A stretch of DNA of 64,000 nucleotides from Thermoproteota archaeon (GTDB lineage: Archaea; Thermoproteota; Thermoprotei_A; Sulfolobales; NBVN01): positions 252,259 to 316,258 of the forward strand of contig JAUQPH010000001.1 in the NCBI GenBank assembly GCA_030550455.1. Reading direction: 5' to 3'. The stretch's first letter is position 1. Each line of letters begins with the position of its first letter. Below the pieces are notes generated by a model that saw nothing but the letters and a program-made list of their open reading frames with translations, did not search any database and was not told the DNA's origin. A program made the position numbers and the translations under genes. Positions 8,878-17,457 of this stretch are shown here, piece after piece.

Positions 8878-9922
8878 TCCCAATAACACCGGTCTTAAGG
8901 GCTACTTCTTCTGCGGCATCCCTAGTTAAGCCACTCTCTCCTAGTATTGTATACCTATCAGGCCTTATCTTATGTGCTATCGTAAGAGCTTCAACTACAT
9001 GTTCCTCTTTGACTCCGAGTTCTCGCGCAGTTGTGGGTAGTCCGAGCTTTCTCAGCGTCTTCTTAATCCTCTTCCAATCTATTCCGTGTATGTAGCCCAT
9101 AATTATGGTCCCGAGACCTACCTGCTCTCCGTGGAGTGCTGGATAGTTAGCTACCATGTCTAGTGCGTGGCTAAACAAGTGCTCAGAGCCGCTCGCGGGT
9201 CTAGTAGAGCCAGCTATACACATAGCTGTTGACGAGCTTATCAACCCTTCGACTAGTATTCGGAGTCCAGCAGGAGTGTACTTCGCTATAGTCTTGCTGA
9301 ACGTAAGTACGTGCTTAGCAGATAGTAGAGCTAAAGATGCGGCGTAATCTCCGTAGTACTCACCCTTGAGTCTGTTCGCTAACCTCCAGTCTCTTACGGC
9401 AGTTACCTTAGCTATGAGGTCTCCAGCGCCTGCTATAGCGAGCCTCTTAGGGGCTTGAGCAATGATCTTTATGTCGGCTACTACCGCTATAGGGGGAGAA
9501 GTTTTTACTGAGTAGACGGTCTCCATTCCTCTTAGAGAAGCGAAGGGTGAAGCTATGCCGTCGTGAGATGTAACTGTAGGAACGCTAACGTAGTTTACAC
9601 CGATTTTTCGAGAAGCATACTTAGCGATATCAATGCTCTTACCACCACCGATAGCTATTATTAGAGAGGGTTTGAAGGAGTTGACTAAGTCTGCTATGCC
9701 TTCAGCAACCTCAACAGAGGATGAGGCTGCTTCGAATATGTCGACGCTGAAGTTGCTTAAGGCTTCTTCTGCCAGAGTTTCAACTATGGCCTTCCTTACA
9801 TTGGGTCCGGTGACTACAGCTAACCTACTCTTGGCTCCTAGTTCTGAGACTAGAGTTCCCAGCTCTCTGCTAACTCCATTGCCTATGACCACTTTTTTGA
9901 AAAGGTCTATCGAGTGTCTCAA
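8867..9922 (-). CDS. egsA: sn-Glycerol-1-phosphate dehydrogenase
   Basis: NAD(P)H-dependent reduction of dihydroxyacetone phosphate to sn-glycerol-1-phosphate, the step that sets the stereochemistry of archaeal membrane lipids. The 351-residue protein has the glycine-rich dinucleotide loop ([13 protein letters not shown]), the [15 protein letters not shown] segment with the metal-site aspartate, and the metal histidines in [10 protein letters not shown] and LHGEQVGLG. The start is TTG 9922, with CTTATAAG about 20 bases upstream. It heads a minus-strand operon with UPF0179 and eS6 and is divergent from psmB. Confidence 0.95.
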   Translation of the reverse strand: MRHSIDLFKKVVIGNGVSRELGTLVSELGAKSRLAVVTGPNVRKAIVETLAEEALSNFSVDIFEAASSSVEVAEGIADLVNSFKPSLIIAIGGGKSIDIAKYASRKIGVNYVSVPTVTSHDGIASPFASLRGMETVYSVKTSPPIAVVADIKIIAQAPKRLAIAGAGDLIAKVTAVRDWRLANRLKGEYYGDYAASLALLSAKHVLTFSKTIAKYTPAGLRILVEGLISSSTAMCIAGSTRPASGSEHLFSHALDMVANYPALHGEQVGLGTIIMGYIHGIDWKRIKKTLRKLGLPTTARELGVKEEHVVEALTIAHKIRPDRYTILGESGLTRDAAEEVALKTGVIGNDS

Positions 9923-9937
9923 GTAGTTTCACTAAAA

Positions 9938-9945
9938 CTTATAAG
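9938..9945 (-). promoter_or_regulatory. Self-complementary TATA box between egsA and psmB
   Basis: CTTATAAG is its own reverse complement. It lies about 20 bases upstream of egsA TTG 9922. A second TATA-like stretch (CTTTTAAG, about 9954-9961) is better placed for psmB at 9995, giving it a leader of several bases. Confidence 0.5.
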
Positions 9946-9994
9946 CCGGCAATACTTTTAAGCTTGGGAATCTAGCTCAGAAGGTGTACTAAAA

Positions 9995-10591
9995 GTGAAG
10001 GTTCTGTATGGAACAACAACAGTTGGTCTAGTGACAAAAACGGCGGCGATAGTAGCTGCCGATAGGAGGGCTAGTAGTGGGACATACATAGCTCATAAGA
10101 TGGTAAAAAAGATAGTTAAGATATCTGACCACGCCGTGTTAACTACAGCAGGATTAGTAGCTGATACACAAGTACTAGCATCGTTATTGCGAATTAAGGC
10201 AACAGAGTACGTATTATCAAACAAGGCCAAGATCCCGATTAAGTCTCTGGCATCCTACCTCTCGATAATACTCAATAGTTATAAGTACTACCCGTTTATA
10301 GTTCAGTTCATACTTGCCGGCTACGATGACAAACCGAGGCTATACAACATCGAGTTCTTCGGTGACTACTTCGAAGAGACTTATACAGCCACTGGTTCGG
10401 GGTCTCCTGTTGCGATAGGGGTTCTCGAATCGGAGTATAGGGCTGACATGAGTGTAGACGAAGCTGTAGCTTTAGTAGTAAAAGCTGTCAGGTCGTCTAT
10501 AAGGAGAGATGTTTTTACTGGTGAAGCAGTGGATGTAGCTATAGTTAAACCCAATGGGATTGAAGAGCGGTCGTACTCCGCGGGTTGGTAG
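9995..10591 (+). CDS. psmB: Proteasome beta subunit
   Basis: Threonine protease subunit of the 20S proteasome. A six-residue propeptide (MKVLYG) precedes the mature N-terminal threonine T7. The catalytic set is complete: T7 (Thr1), D23 (Asp17, in AADRR) and K39 (Lys33). The C-terminal SGSPVAIGVLE segment and DVAI strand fit the family. The start is GTG 9995. Six bases separate its stop from the ATG of the FttA gene, an archaeal linkage of protein turnover and RNA processing genes. No alpha subunit lies in this window. Confidence 0.95.
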   Translation: MKVLYGTTTVGLVTKTAAIVAADRRASSGTYIAHKMVKKIVKISDHAVLTTAGLVADTQVLASLLRIKATEYVLSNKAKIPIKSLASYLSIILNSYKYYPFIVQFILAGYDDKPRLYNIEFFGDYFEETYTATGSGSPVAIGVLESEYRADMSVDEAVALVVKAVRSSIRRDVFTGEAVDVAIVKPNGIEERSYSAGW

Positions 10592-10596
10592 ACTTT

Positions 10597-12546
10597 ATGG
10601 TGATGAAGGACTTAAGGTTTATAGACGATATTCGTGAAACTATAAGGAGCGAGATATTCACTAAGCTTCCACCGGAAGCTCAAGTAACTAAAGTAGAGTT
10701 TGAAGGTCCTGAAGTAGTCGTTTACGTTAGAAACGTATCGTTTATAGTAGAGAACGAAGAAGCGGTAAGAAGTCTGGCTAAGACTATAAAGAAGAGAGTA
10801 GTTGTTAGAGTTGATAGTTCGAGGAGGAGTCGGGAGAGTGAGGCTAGAAAACTCATACTATCTAAGGCTAGGCAGTACATTGAGAGCGAATCCGACATAG
10901 TGTTCGACGATGTTTTAGGTGAAGTTGTCATAAAGACACCACAGCCTCAAGCGTTCATAGATAACGACAGAAAGCTGTTTAAAGAAATATTTGTAGAGAC
11001 CGGCTGGAGGCCTAGAATAGTTAGGAAGCCTCCTCTTAAGTCATTGATACTTGAGTCTGAGCTAAACTACGTCATTAGGCAATCGGCTGAGAGACTTGAG
11101 TTTTTGAGAGCTGCTGGAGAGAGGATACATAGGGAAGTAATATTTAAGGATAACTACGTCAGGATTACGGCCCTCGGAGGCTTCATGGAGGTCGGTAGGT
11201 CTTCTATACTCGTTGAAACAGCTGAGTCAAAGATACTACTTGACTTCGGACTAAACCCAGGGACCAACCTCCTTAAGAGCTTCGTCCCTAGGATAGATGC
11301 TGTCGGAATAAAGCCTGAGGAGATAGATGCTGTTGTTGTAACTCATGCCCACCTAGACCACGTTGGTTTAGTGCCATATCTCTTCAAGTACGGCTACAGG
11401 GGTCCAGTATACATGACTCAAGCAACTAGAGACCTTATGGTTCTCCTCGAGAAAGATCTGTTAGAACTAACGAAGAGGGAAGGGAGAAGCCTACCTTTCG
11501 AGTCGCGTCACGTTCAAGACGCGCTGCTACATACAATAACTCTAAAGTATGGTGAAGTCACCGATATCGCACCGGATGTCAGGTTAACTCTATATAACGC
11601 GGGACACATTCTCGGATCGGCGATAGCTCATCTACACATAGGTAATGGGCTACACAATATTGTGTACACTGGAGACTTTAAGTACGATAAGACTAAGTTG
11701 CTCGATAAAGCGAACAACAAGTTCCCGAGAGTAGACACCTTAATAATTGAAGGTACGTATGGTAGTTCTGATCAGCCGAGTAGAGAGGAGTCTGCCGAGA
11801 AGTTAGTGGAGATAATAAAGAGAACCATAGAGAGAAATGGAAAAGTACTTATACCATCTCTTGCTGTAGGCAGGTCCCAGGAGGTCTTATTAATAATAGC
11901 TGATGCTATGAGGGCTGGTAAGCTACCCGAGGTCCCAGTATATATTGACGGGATGATCAACGAGGTCACCGCTATACATACGGCCTACCCAGAGCTTCTC
12001 TCTAAAGAACTAAGGGATAGGATATACAACTCTGAGAATCCGTTTATGCACAGCACTTTTGAGGTAGTTGGCGGAGGTGTAGCGAGGTCAGAAATAGTCG
12101 AATCTAGAGATCCGTGTGTAATACTGGCAACCTCCGGAATGCTTAATGGAGGTCCCGCTGTTGAGTACTTTAGACTAATGGCTGAAAACCCAAGTAACTC
12201 ACTCGTATTCGTTAATTACCAAGTAGAGGGAACTCTTGGAAGAAAAATAAGGGATGGCGCTAAAGAAGTCCACATTCTCGTAGGTGATAAGATAGAGCTA
12301 GTTAAAGTAGCATTAGAGGTACACACTATTGAAGGCTTCTCGGGACATTCAGACAGGACACAAATCCTAAAGTACCTAAGAGACATAGAGACTAAGCCGA
12401 GGAGAATAATAATAAACCACGGAGAACCCTCAGCACTAGAGAGCTTGAAGAATACTCTGTCTAAGAAGACTAAGGAAGTCGGGTTACTGCCGAACGTAGA
12501 GATATTAGTGCCTAGAGTACTTGACTCGCTTGCGTTAGTAATTTGA
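10597..12546 (+). CDS. fttA: Transcription termination RNase FttA (aCPSF1)
   Basis: Archaeal homologue of CPSF73 with N-terminal KH domains, which ends transcription by cleaving RNA at U-rich 3' ends. In order: two KH-like domains (about 1-140), the metallo-beta-lactamase domain with THAHLDHVG, the GHILGSA and YTGDFKY segments, the beta-CASP insert, and the C-terminal metal ligands GHSDR and NHGEP. ATG 10597 is chosen; a TTG at 10585 would overlap psmB. About 649 residues, normal for the family. The many T-tracts after genes in this window fit such a factor. Confidence 0.95.
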   Translation: MVMKDLRFIDDIRETIRSEIFTKLPPEAQVTKVEFEGPEVVVYVRNVSFIVENEEAVRSLAKTIKKRVVVRVDSSRRSRESEARKLILSKARQYIESESDIVFDDVLGEVVIKTPQPQAFIDNDRKLFKEIFVETGWRPRIVRKPPLKSLILESELNYVIRQSAERLEFLRAAGERIHREVIFKDNYVRITALGGFMEVGRSSILVETAESKILLDFGLNPGTNLLKSFVPRIDAVGIKPEEIDAVVVTHAHLDHVGLVPYLFKYGYRGPVYMTQATRDLMVLLEKDLLELTKREGRSLPFESRHVQDALLHTITLKYGEVTDIAPDVRLTLYNAGHILGSAIAHLHIGNGLHNIVYTGDFKYDKTKLLDKANNKFPRVDTLIIEGTYGSSDQPSREESAEKLVEIIKRTIERNGKVLIPSLAVGRSQEVLLIIADAMRAGKLPEVPVYIDGMINEVTAIHTAYPELLSKELRDRIYNSENPFMHSTFEVVGGGVARSEIVESRDPCVILATSGMLNGGPAVEYFRLMAENPSNSLVFVNYQVEGTLGRKIRDGAKEVHILVGDKIELVKVALEVHTIEGFSGHSDRTQILKYLRDIETKPRRIIINHGEPSALESLKNTLSKKTKEVGLLPNVEILVPRVLDSLALVI

Positions 12547-12738
12547 GGATCCCACTCTCACTCTACATGGTCTCAGTGGAAAGTTTAAACATCTACAGTT
12601 AACTAGAAGTCTCCAAGAGCTTTAAGAACTGAAAAGTGTTCGAGTTCTTCCTTAGTAACTATCACACATAGTCTAATTAACGCATTTATTAACACTAGAA
12701 CAGCATACAGCTCTAGAGTCAGAAGCTCTTTCTAATAG

Positions 12739-13401
12739 TTAGATCGATAAAAGCGCGATACTTCTTAAAACGTCTGCTACATCCTCGCAACGGTCAGCAG
12801 CGTTCTCTATTGAGTCCATTATTTCTTTCGTCAGCATGCACTTAGAGCTCCTACTACTATCGCAGAACTTTAGTACCTCCCTAAACACCTCGTGTCTAAT
12901 GTCGTCCACTTCTTCCTCAAGGGATTCTACCTTATTGGCTAGTTCTAGTGTTCCCCTCGGGTTTTCAGGGAGTATCTCGACTGCCTGCTTTATGTACTTA
13001 ACGGCTTCATGAACTCTCGACGCCATCGTCACTAAGGCGTTACCTATGTTTTGGGGTAGACGGTCCGGTAGATAGAGCATGGCTCTACGGCTCCAGGCCT
13101 TAGCGTAAGCTGCTACATCGTCCATCGTGAGAATCAATCTCACGATCTCTTCCCTATCTATTGGATGAAAAGTCTCACTAGCTAGTTCAGCTAGAAGCTT
13201 CCTCTTGATGTCATCTGCTTTTCTCTCTGACTCAAATACCTCTCCCCAGAATACGGCCACTAGGTCGGCGTTTCCTTTAACCAGCTCGTCGACTACGTTC
13301 TTAGACTTTTCGACTACTTTCTCGACTTCTGCTACGTGGACTATGAAGAACTTAAGTAGGTCCTTCCTCTTTCTACCCGACATCCAAACCCAGAAGGACA
13401 T
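12739..13401 (-). CDS. DUF47 family phosphate transport regulator (PhoU-like)
   Basis: A 220-residue all-helical protein of the DUF47/PhoU-like family, usually encoded beside PiT transporters and thought to regulate them. Typical segments are ERKADDIKRKL, the HPIDREEI loop, LTMDDVAAYAKAW and ENAADRCEDVADVLRS, whose acidic residues bind metal in PhoU proteins. The gene follows the PiT gene after 9 bases on the same strand, so they form one unit. Downstream, on the minus strand, about 40 codons stay open without a start codon (12610-12735); I regard that as chance. Confidence 0.9.
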   Translation of the reverse strand: MSFWVWMSGRKRKDLLKFFIVHVAEVEKVVEKSKNVVDELVKGNADLVAVFWGEVFESERKADDIKRKLLAELASETFHPIDREEIVRLILTMDDVAAYAKAWSRRAMLYLPDRLPQNIGNALVTMASRVHEAVKYIKQAVEILPENPRGTLELANKVESLEEEVDDIRHEVFREVLKFCDSSRSSKCMLTKEIMDSIENAADRCEDVADVLRSIALLSI

Positions 13402-13410
13402 GTTACACCA

Positions 13411-14454
13411 CTAGAGTCGTAGTGATAAGTAGTTTAAAAGGTAATATATGCTTAAGCCAAGAGCAGCGGCTATCGGTAATGTTAACATCCAGGCGATCAC
13501 TATTATAGCTACCTGGCGAATTCTAACACCTCTAAACCCCCGGTTCTTCGCTATAGATGCGCCCATGATAGCTCCAGCAGCTGCGTAAGTCGTAGAGATA
13601 GGTAACCCGTAGCCAAAGAGCAGGTACGGAATGGTAGTGAAAAACCAGACGGTAAAGGCGTTAGCTACTCCCGCCGCTATAGCCGTTAAGATGTCCAGCC
13701 TAGTAATCCTATATGCTAGAGTCACTAATACTTTTCTACCCATCACTATACCGCCGAGAGCAATAATCACAGAAGAAAAGAGAGATAAAAGTCTCATAGT
13801 ATAGAGGTCAGGTGTTCCAAAATACTTAGAAATAGCTCCAACATAGACACCGGTTGCGTTTGCTACATCATTAGCTCCAAATGAGTAAGCAGAAAACGCT
13901 GTTAGAGCGATTATGACGGATCTAGCAACACCATCTCCTCTAGATGACCGCTTCTTAAACAATTTCTCTAATACAAGATACGACGGAATGGCTAGAGCTG
14001 CCGCAGCCAGAGGGGAAGTAATCCAGCTGAGAACGATCGTGTTAAATACGTGAAGGTTTATCGTGCCACCTCTTCCCAAGAGGAGACGTCCTAAAGCTGC
14101 TCCAACAACAGCACTCGTTATGCTGTGAGATGTTGAAATAGGTAAACCGAGAGCAGTAGCTACCATAATCCAAGTGAACGCAGCTAGGGATGACGAGATA
14201 GCGCAGTATATATCCATATCTGACACAACTCCCCGCCCCAAAGTTTTCATCACCATAAAGCCCTGGAGAACCGCACCTAGGGTTAACATGATTGCGAAAA
14301 TCAGTATGGCAGTCTTAATCCTCAAAACACCAGACCCAACTGCTATGCTAGTAGAATTGGCCATGTCATTAGCTCCTATAGACCAAGCTATACACGCTGA
14401 AAGCGCTAAGCCGGCAGCTATAGCGATCTCAGTCAACCATACCACCAACCCCAC
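13411..14454 (-). CDS. PiT family inorganic phosphate transporter
   Basis: Cation-coupled phosphate permease. The 347-residue protein has about ten membrane helices and the two inverted signature repeats of the family, SIGANDMANS near residue 25 and SFGANDVANATG near residue 190, which form the substrate site. Start GTG 14454; a TATA-like stretch (around 14475-14487 on the minus strand) lies about 25 bases upstream. It is first in the operon with the DUF47 gene. Low-phosphate control is likely but no operator is obvious. Confidence 0.95.
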   Translation of the reverse strand: MGLVVWLTEIAIAAGLALSACIAWSIGANDMANSTSIAVGSGVLRIKTAILIFAIMLTLGAVLQGFMVMKTLGRGVVSDMDIYCAISSSLAAFTWIMVATALGLPISTSHSITSAVVGAALGRLLLGRGGTINLHVFNTIVLSWITSPLAAAALAIPSYLVLEKLFKKRSSRGDGVARSVIIALTAFSAYSFGANDVANATGVYVGAISKYFGTPDLYTMRLLSLFSSVIIALGGIVMGRKVLVTLAYRITRLDILTAIAAGVANAFTVWFFTTIPYLLFGYGLPISTTYAAAGAIMGASIAKNRGFRGVRIRQVAIIVIAWMLTLPIAAALGLSIYYLLNYLSLRL

Positions 14455-14637
14455 ATTAACTAAGAGGTAGGCTAAAAGAACTTCTGAAAGCGTACCGCTT
14501 AACCAATTAAGATTGATTACTACGTCGAGATGAAACAGACTCTTTCCGAATACTGTGTATAAGTTATAATGATGACCGCTAACATGCGTTCGCAGACTTA
14601 TTTATGCGAGTATCATAGTTAAATTGGGAAGATAAAT

Positions 14638-15123
14638 ATGGTTGAACTAAGCAGAGATGATTTAGTAAAATACTTTCAGAGGTTATCAGACTTAGAGCTA
14701 AAGTACGCCTCAGAGTTAAAAGTACTATCAGAAAAGTTAAGGCATCCTGTTTTGAAGGCCCTCATAGGTGCCATAGCTGGAGATTCCGTTAAACACAGCC
14801 AGATGTACAAAGCCGTAGTGGAATTACTAACTGAAATACAGCCACTCCTTACAGCAGAAGACGTTAAGGAGATCGCCAATAGGATCTCAGACCACATACG
14901 TACTGAAGCCATGATGATCGAAGAAACTAAGAAACTGCTGAGTCAGGTGACAGACCCTAGAGTAAAGATTATAGTGTCCGCTATACATGCGGACGAAGTA
15001 ACTCACCACAATGTTCTAACGAGCATAGAAAGGAACATTGCTAGAAAGGAAGTATTTACTGAAGAAGAGTTCTGGACTCAGGTTTGGAGAGATAGCCCAT
15101 GGCATGGAGCACCCGGGGGTTAG
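14638..15123 (+). CDS. Ferritin-like four-helix protein
   Basis: A 161-residue, nearly all-helical protein. Acidic and histidine residues are placed as in ferritin-like di-iron proteins: LELKYASELK in helix 1, AGDSVKHSQMYK in helix 2, RTEAMMIEETKKLL in helix 3 and HADEVTHHNVL in helix 4. The E-x-x-H pair in helix 4 is good, while helix 2 has aspartate instead of the usual glutamate. It may bind iron or protect against oxidants. It is transcribed alone, divergent from the PiT gene. Confidence 0.75.
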   Translation: MVELSRDDLVKYFQRLSDLELKYASELKVLSEKLRHPVLKALIGAIAGDSVKHSQMYKAVVELLTEIQPLLTAEDVKEIANRISDHIRTEAMMIEETKKLLSQVTDPRVKIIVSAIHADEVTHHNVLTSIERNIARKEVFTEEEFWTQVWRDSPWHGAPGG

Positions 15124-15139
15124 ATATAGATCAAGATCT

Positions 15140-15420
15140 CTTCTTAGCTACCGTTTCCCACTCTAGGTTTCTGTAAGTTTCCCTAGGGTGGGTTTTGCCT
15201 CAGCCCTGCGGTTCACTGTAGCTACTAGCTACTCTACGCAGGGGTCATGGACACCTTTCGAGTCCAACGGCACGGGGCTCACATCTAGCTCTATCTTTAA
15301 GTGGCTTGAAGTACCTCTCATCATCACGAAGAAATCCCACAAAACCCTTTAAACCTAACGCATCAAAACAGTTGTGAGCCCTTTCTCGTAGTTGAGCCAG
15401 ACTTCTTTTCTTTAGTAAGT
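15140..15420 (-). pseudogene. Possible decayed IS200/IS605-type (TnpB) 3' end
   Basis: Minus-strand frames hold short, frame-shifted protein-like fragments: one of about 45 codons ending RARCEPRAVGLERCP and an overlapping one ending PLDSKGVHDPCVE. They are followed by a GC-rich tail (around 15180-15220) like the 3' structure of TnpB elements. No complete gene, zinc-finger set or terminal repeat can be built. I am recalling TnpB ends from other thermophiles, so the assignment is weak. Apart from this, the gap holds nothing recognisable. Confidence 0.3.
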
Positions 15421-15432
15421 GAAAAATATAGG

Positions 15433-15984
15433 TTAGAAAATGTGGGAGTACGTTTCTTTTTTCAATATAGAATGTCCTACCAACTCGAAGACCGTTACCG
15501 TGACAGTTCTTGAGTTCACAGTTAACTCAGCGAAAGATGGAATTCCGGTTCCACCGCCTCCACCCCAGACACCCGTGATGCTACCGGGATTAACATGGAG
15601 GACACCACTCTTGTCGTAAACTATGAACGGCATGTGAGTATGTCCGGACACGAGCACTCTTACTCCAATAGTGTGGGCAAACCTAGTTAGTACAGCTATG
15701 TTACCCCTAGGATATACCCTATCACCGTGAGTTACCCCTAGTTCCACACTTTCTAGTTGAATTTTCACGTAGCGCGGGAGCTTTAGGTAGTCCATGTTGC
15801 CTTTGACGGCGAAAACGTCTTTAGTCACTCTCTCCTTAATAAACCTTATTAATCTTTCCTCGATAACGTCCCCAGCGTGTACTACTAGGTCGAAACCTTC
15901 GCTCAATATATACTCCTCGATAGGTCTAGGAATCCAAACAGCCCTCTCAGGTATATGGGAGTCTGATAGTATCAGTGCTCGCAT
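15433..15984 (-). CDS. MJ0936/YfcE-type metallophosphoesterase
   Basis: A VPS29-like phosphodiesterase of 183 residues with all metal motifs: LILSDSHIP (D-x-H), VHAGDVIE (GD), VKGNMD (GN), THGD and GHTHMP. The pattern GN-x-D instead of GNHD is normal for this subgroup. It probably hydrolyses phosphodiester bonds in nucleotides or small molecules; the natural substrate is unknown. I chose ATG 15984 (MRALILSDSH) over ATG 15993 because the fold begins directly with this strand. It is transcribed alone. Confidence 0.9.
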   Translation of the reverse strand: MRALILSDSHIPERAVWIPRPIEEYILSEGFDLVVHAGDVIEERLIRFIKERVTKDVFAVKGNMDYLKLPRYVKIQLESVELGVTHGDRVYPRGNIAVLTRFAHTIGVRVLVSGHTHMPFIVYDKSGVLHVNPGSITGVWGGGGGTGIPSFAELTVNSRTVTVTVFELVGHSILKKETYSHIF

Positions 15985-16056
15985 CAAGTTCATGTGTTTT
16001 ACTGTCTTAAAACTGCTTTCTCAGAATGTATAGCGAGTACGTCTAAAACACTAAGT

Positions 16057-17019
16057 TTAAGCGCTATGTGCTAACACCGAGGTTCTACTGCTGTATTTAT
16101 GTTTGTTCAGATCATCAGCATTTATAGGTTTCCTGAAAACGTATAGTTTCTCGTGGTATATTAGCAGAAATCCTCCTCCTTTAATTCTGCTCCATACTTC
16201 TCTAGTTGACTTCATTCTGTGTTGCACTTTTATTACTTCCTCCTTGAGTATGAAGCCGGTATCTAGAAAAACTTGGAGTACGTAGTAAGATACGGGGACA
16301 TAGTGTTTATGGATCCTAGTATCACCGACTAGAATACCGAGATATCTTCCTGGTTTCAGGACCCTGTATAATTCTGCGGCGACCTCTTTCATCAACTTCA
16401 AGTACTCCTCTAAAGTCCTCACCCTCGAGAGATCTCCTTCGACTTCATTAGTGGAGCCGTATTCGATGATGTTCCAGTAAGGTGGATGTGTAGCTACAAA
16501 GTCTATCGAGTCGTCACCAATCAGGGACAACCTTCTAGCGTCTCCATGGTAGACCTTGCTCCAAGTACTCAACACATTATCTACTTCCTCAGGCTTCACT
16601 AAGCCACTCCACCTCTTTGCGGACTCCTCCAGCCAGTAAAGCCTGTGTAGGGTTAAGATCACGGCTTGAAAGTTTATGTCCACTCCTATGCAGTTTCTTC
16701 CTAGTAGCCTAACTTCGATGCATGTCGTTCCAGAGCCTACCATAGGGTCTAACACAACCTCGCCTGGTGCTGAGTACATGGAGACTAAAGCTCTAGCCAT
16801 CTGAGGAGGCCAGTTGCCTCTATAGTCACCTCGATGTGTGGCCCAGGTCCCCCTCTTGGGAAAGCTCCACACGGTGGTAGAAATATTCGTTAACTCCTCA
16901 GGTAACGGTACGAACCTCTCAACCCTTAGTGGTTCAAGCTTGATCACCTGGTCTTCTATAGTTATAGAATTATGTTTTGCGACGAACTCAAGGTACTCAG
17001 TATAGCTTACCTCTCTCAA
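16057..17019 (-). CDS. Solitary DNA methyltransferase (N4-cytosine/N6-adenine type)
   Basis: S-adenosylmethionine-dependent DNA amino-methyltransferase, 320 residues. The order fits the beta class: N-terminal target region with VWSFPKRGTWATHRGDYRGN, SAM motif I DPMVGSGTTCIE near residue 92, GVDINFQAV, and the catalytic motif IV HPPYWN near residue 175. The C-terminal part carries the remaining motifs (VLKPGRYLGILVGDT). No restriction endonuclease or specificity gene is nearby, so it is an orphan that may mark DNA for replication or repair. The start is TTG 17019; no in-frame ATG or GTG is nearby upstream. Confidence 0.88.
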   Translation of the reverse strand: MREVSYTEYLEFVAKHNSITIEDQVIKLEPLRVERFVPLPEELTNISTTVWSFPKRGTWATHRGDYRGNWPPQMARALVSMYSAPGEVVLDPMVGSGTTCIEVRLLGRNCIGVDINFQAVILTLHRLYWLEESAKRWSGLVKPEEVDNVLSTWSKVYHGDARRLSLIGDDSIDFVATHPPYWNIIEYGSTNEVEGDLSRVRTLEEYLKLMKEVAAELYRVLKPGRYLGILVGDTRIHKHYVPVSYYVLQVFLDTGFILKEEVIKVQHRMKSTREVWSRIKGGGFLLIYHEKLYVFRKPINADDLNKHKYSSRTSVLAHSA

Positions 17020-17127
17020 AGCTACACCACCGGGTTTTACATACTTGGGAGTTAGCCAACTCGATTTGTTGTGATAAAAACATCTCAGCTAGCATAGTCA
17101 TTCCCGATTCCGAGTTCTGCCATAGGT

Positions 17128-17253
17128 TCATTTTCCATAGCTCCTCAGCTTGTAAGGTCCTTCCCAATGAACGTTGCCTGCCTCTTCGACATGGTATGAC
17201 TTGTAAAGCCTCTTACCAACCTCTTTAGATTTTAGCAACCTCTTAATAAACAT
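17128..17253 (-). CDS. Possible small basic protein upstream of the methyltransferase
   Basis: A 41-codon frame with ATG 17253, preceded by TATA-like sequence at 17281-17299 (TTTATAAGATATATAAAGC on the plus strand). The product starts MFIKRLLKSKEVGKRLYKSY and is strongly basic. Its stop overlaps (ATGA) the ATG of a 44-codon frame, 16997-17131, that runs into the methyltransferase start in another frame. The chain of overlapping short frames may be real small genes, leader peptides or a decayed 5' gene. I do not recognise either product. Confidence 0.35.
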   Translation of the reverse strand: MFIKRLLKSKEVGKRLYKSYHVEEAGNVHWEGPYKLRSYGK

Positions 17254-17457
17254 AGATAAACACCAGCAAAAATAAAGGGGTTTATAAGATATATAAAGCT
17301 ATTACGTAAAAGTTAATAAAGAGAAGTGGTCGAGGAGTTTGGAGTGTTAGATAGCAGTAGAGTTTGTAATCAAGGTCTAAGCAGAGTCACTGTTAACATG
17401 AGATACCGAGACATGCGTGAAGATTTGCTATTAATGCTAGCTACGGCTAAGCTTATC

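Noticed and set aside
14568-14600. C box ATGATGA upstream of the ferritin-like gene
   Set aside because: No CTGA box follows within guide distance.
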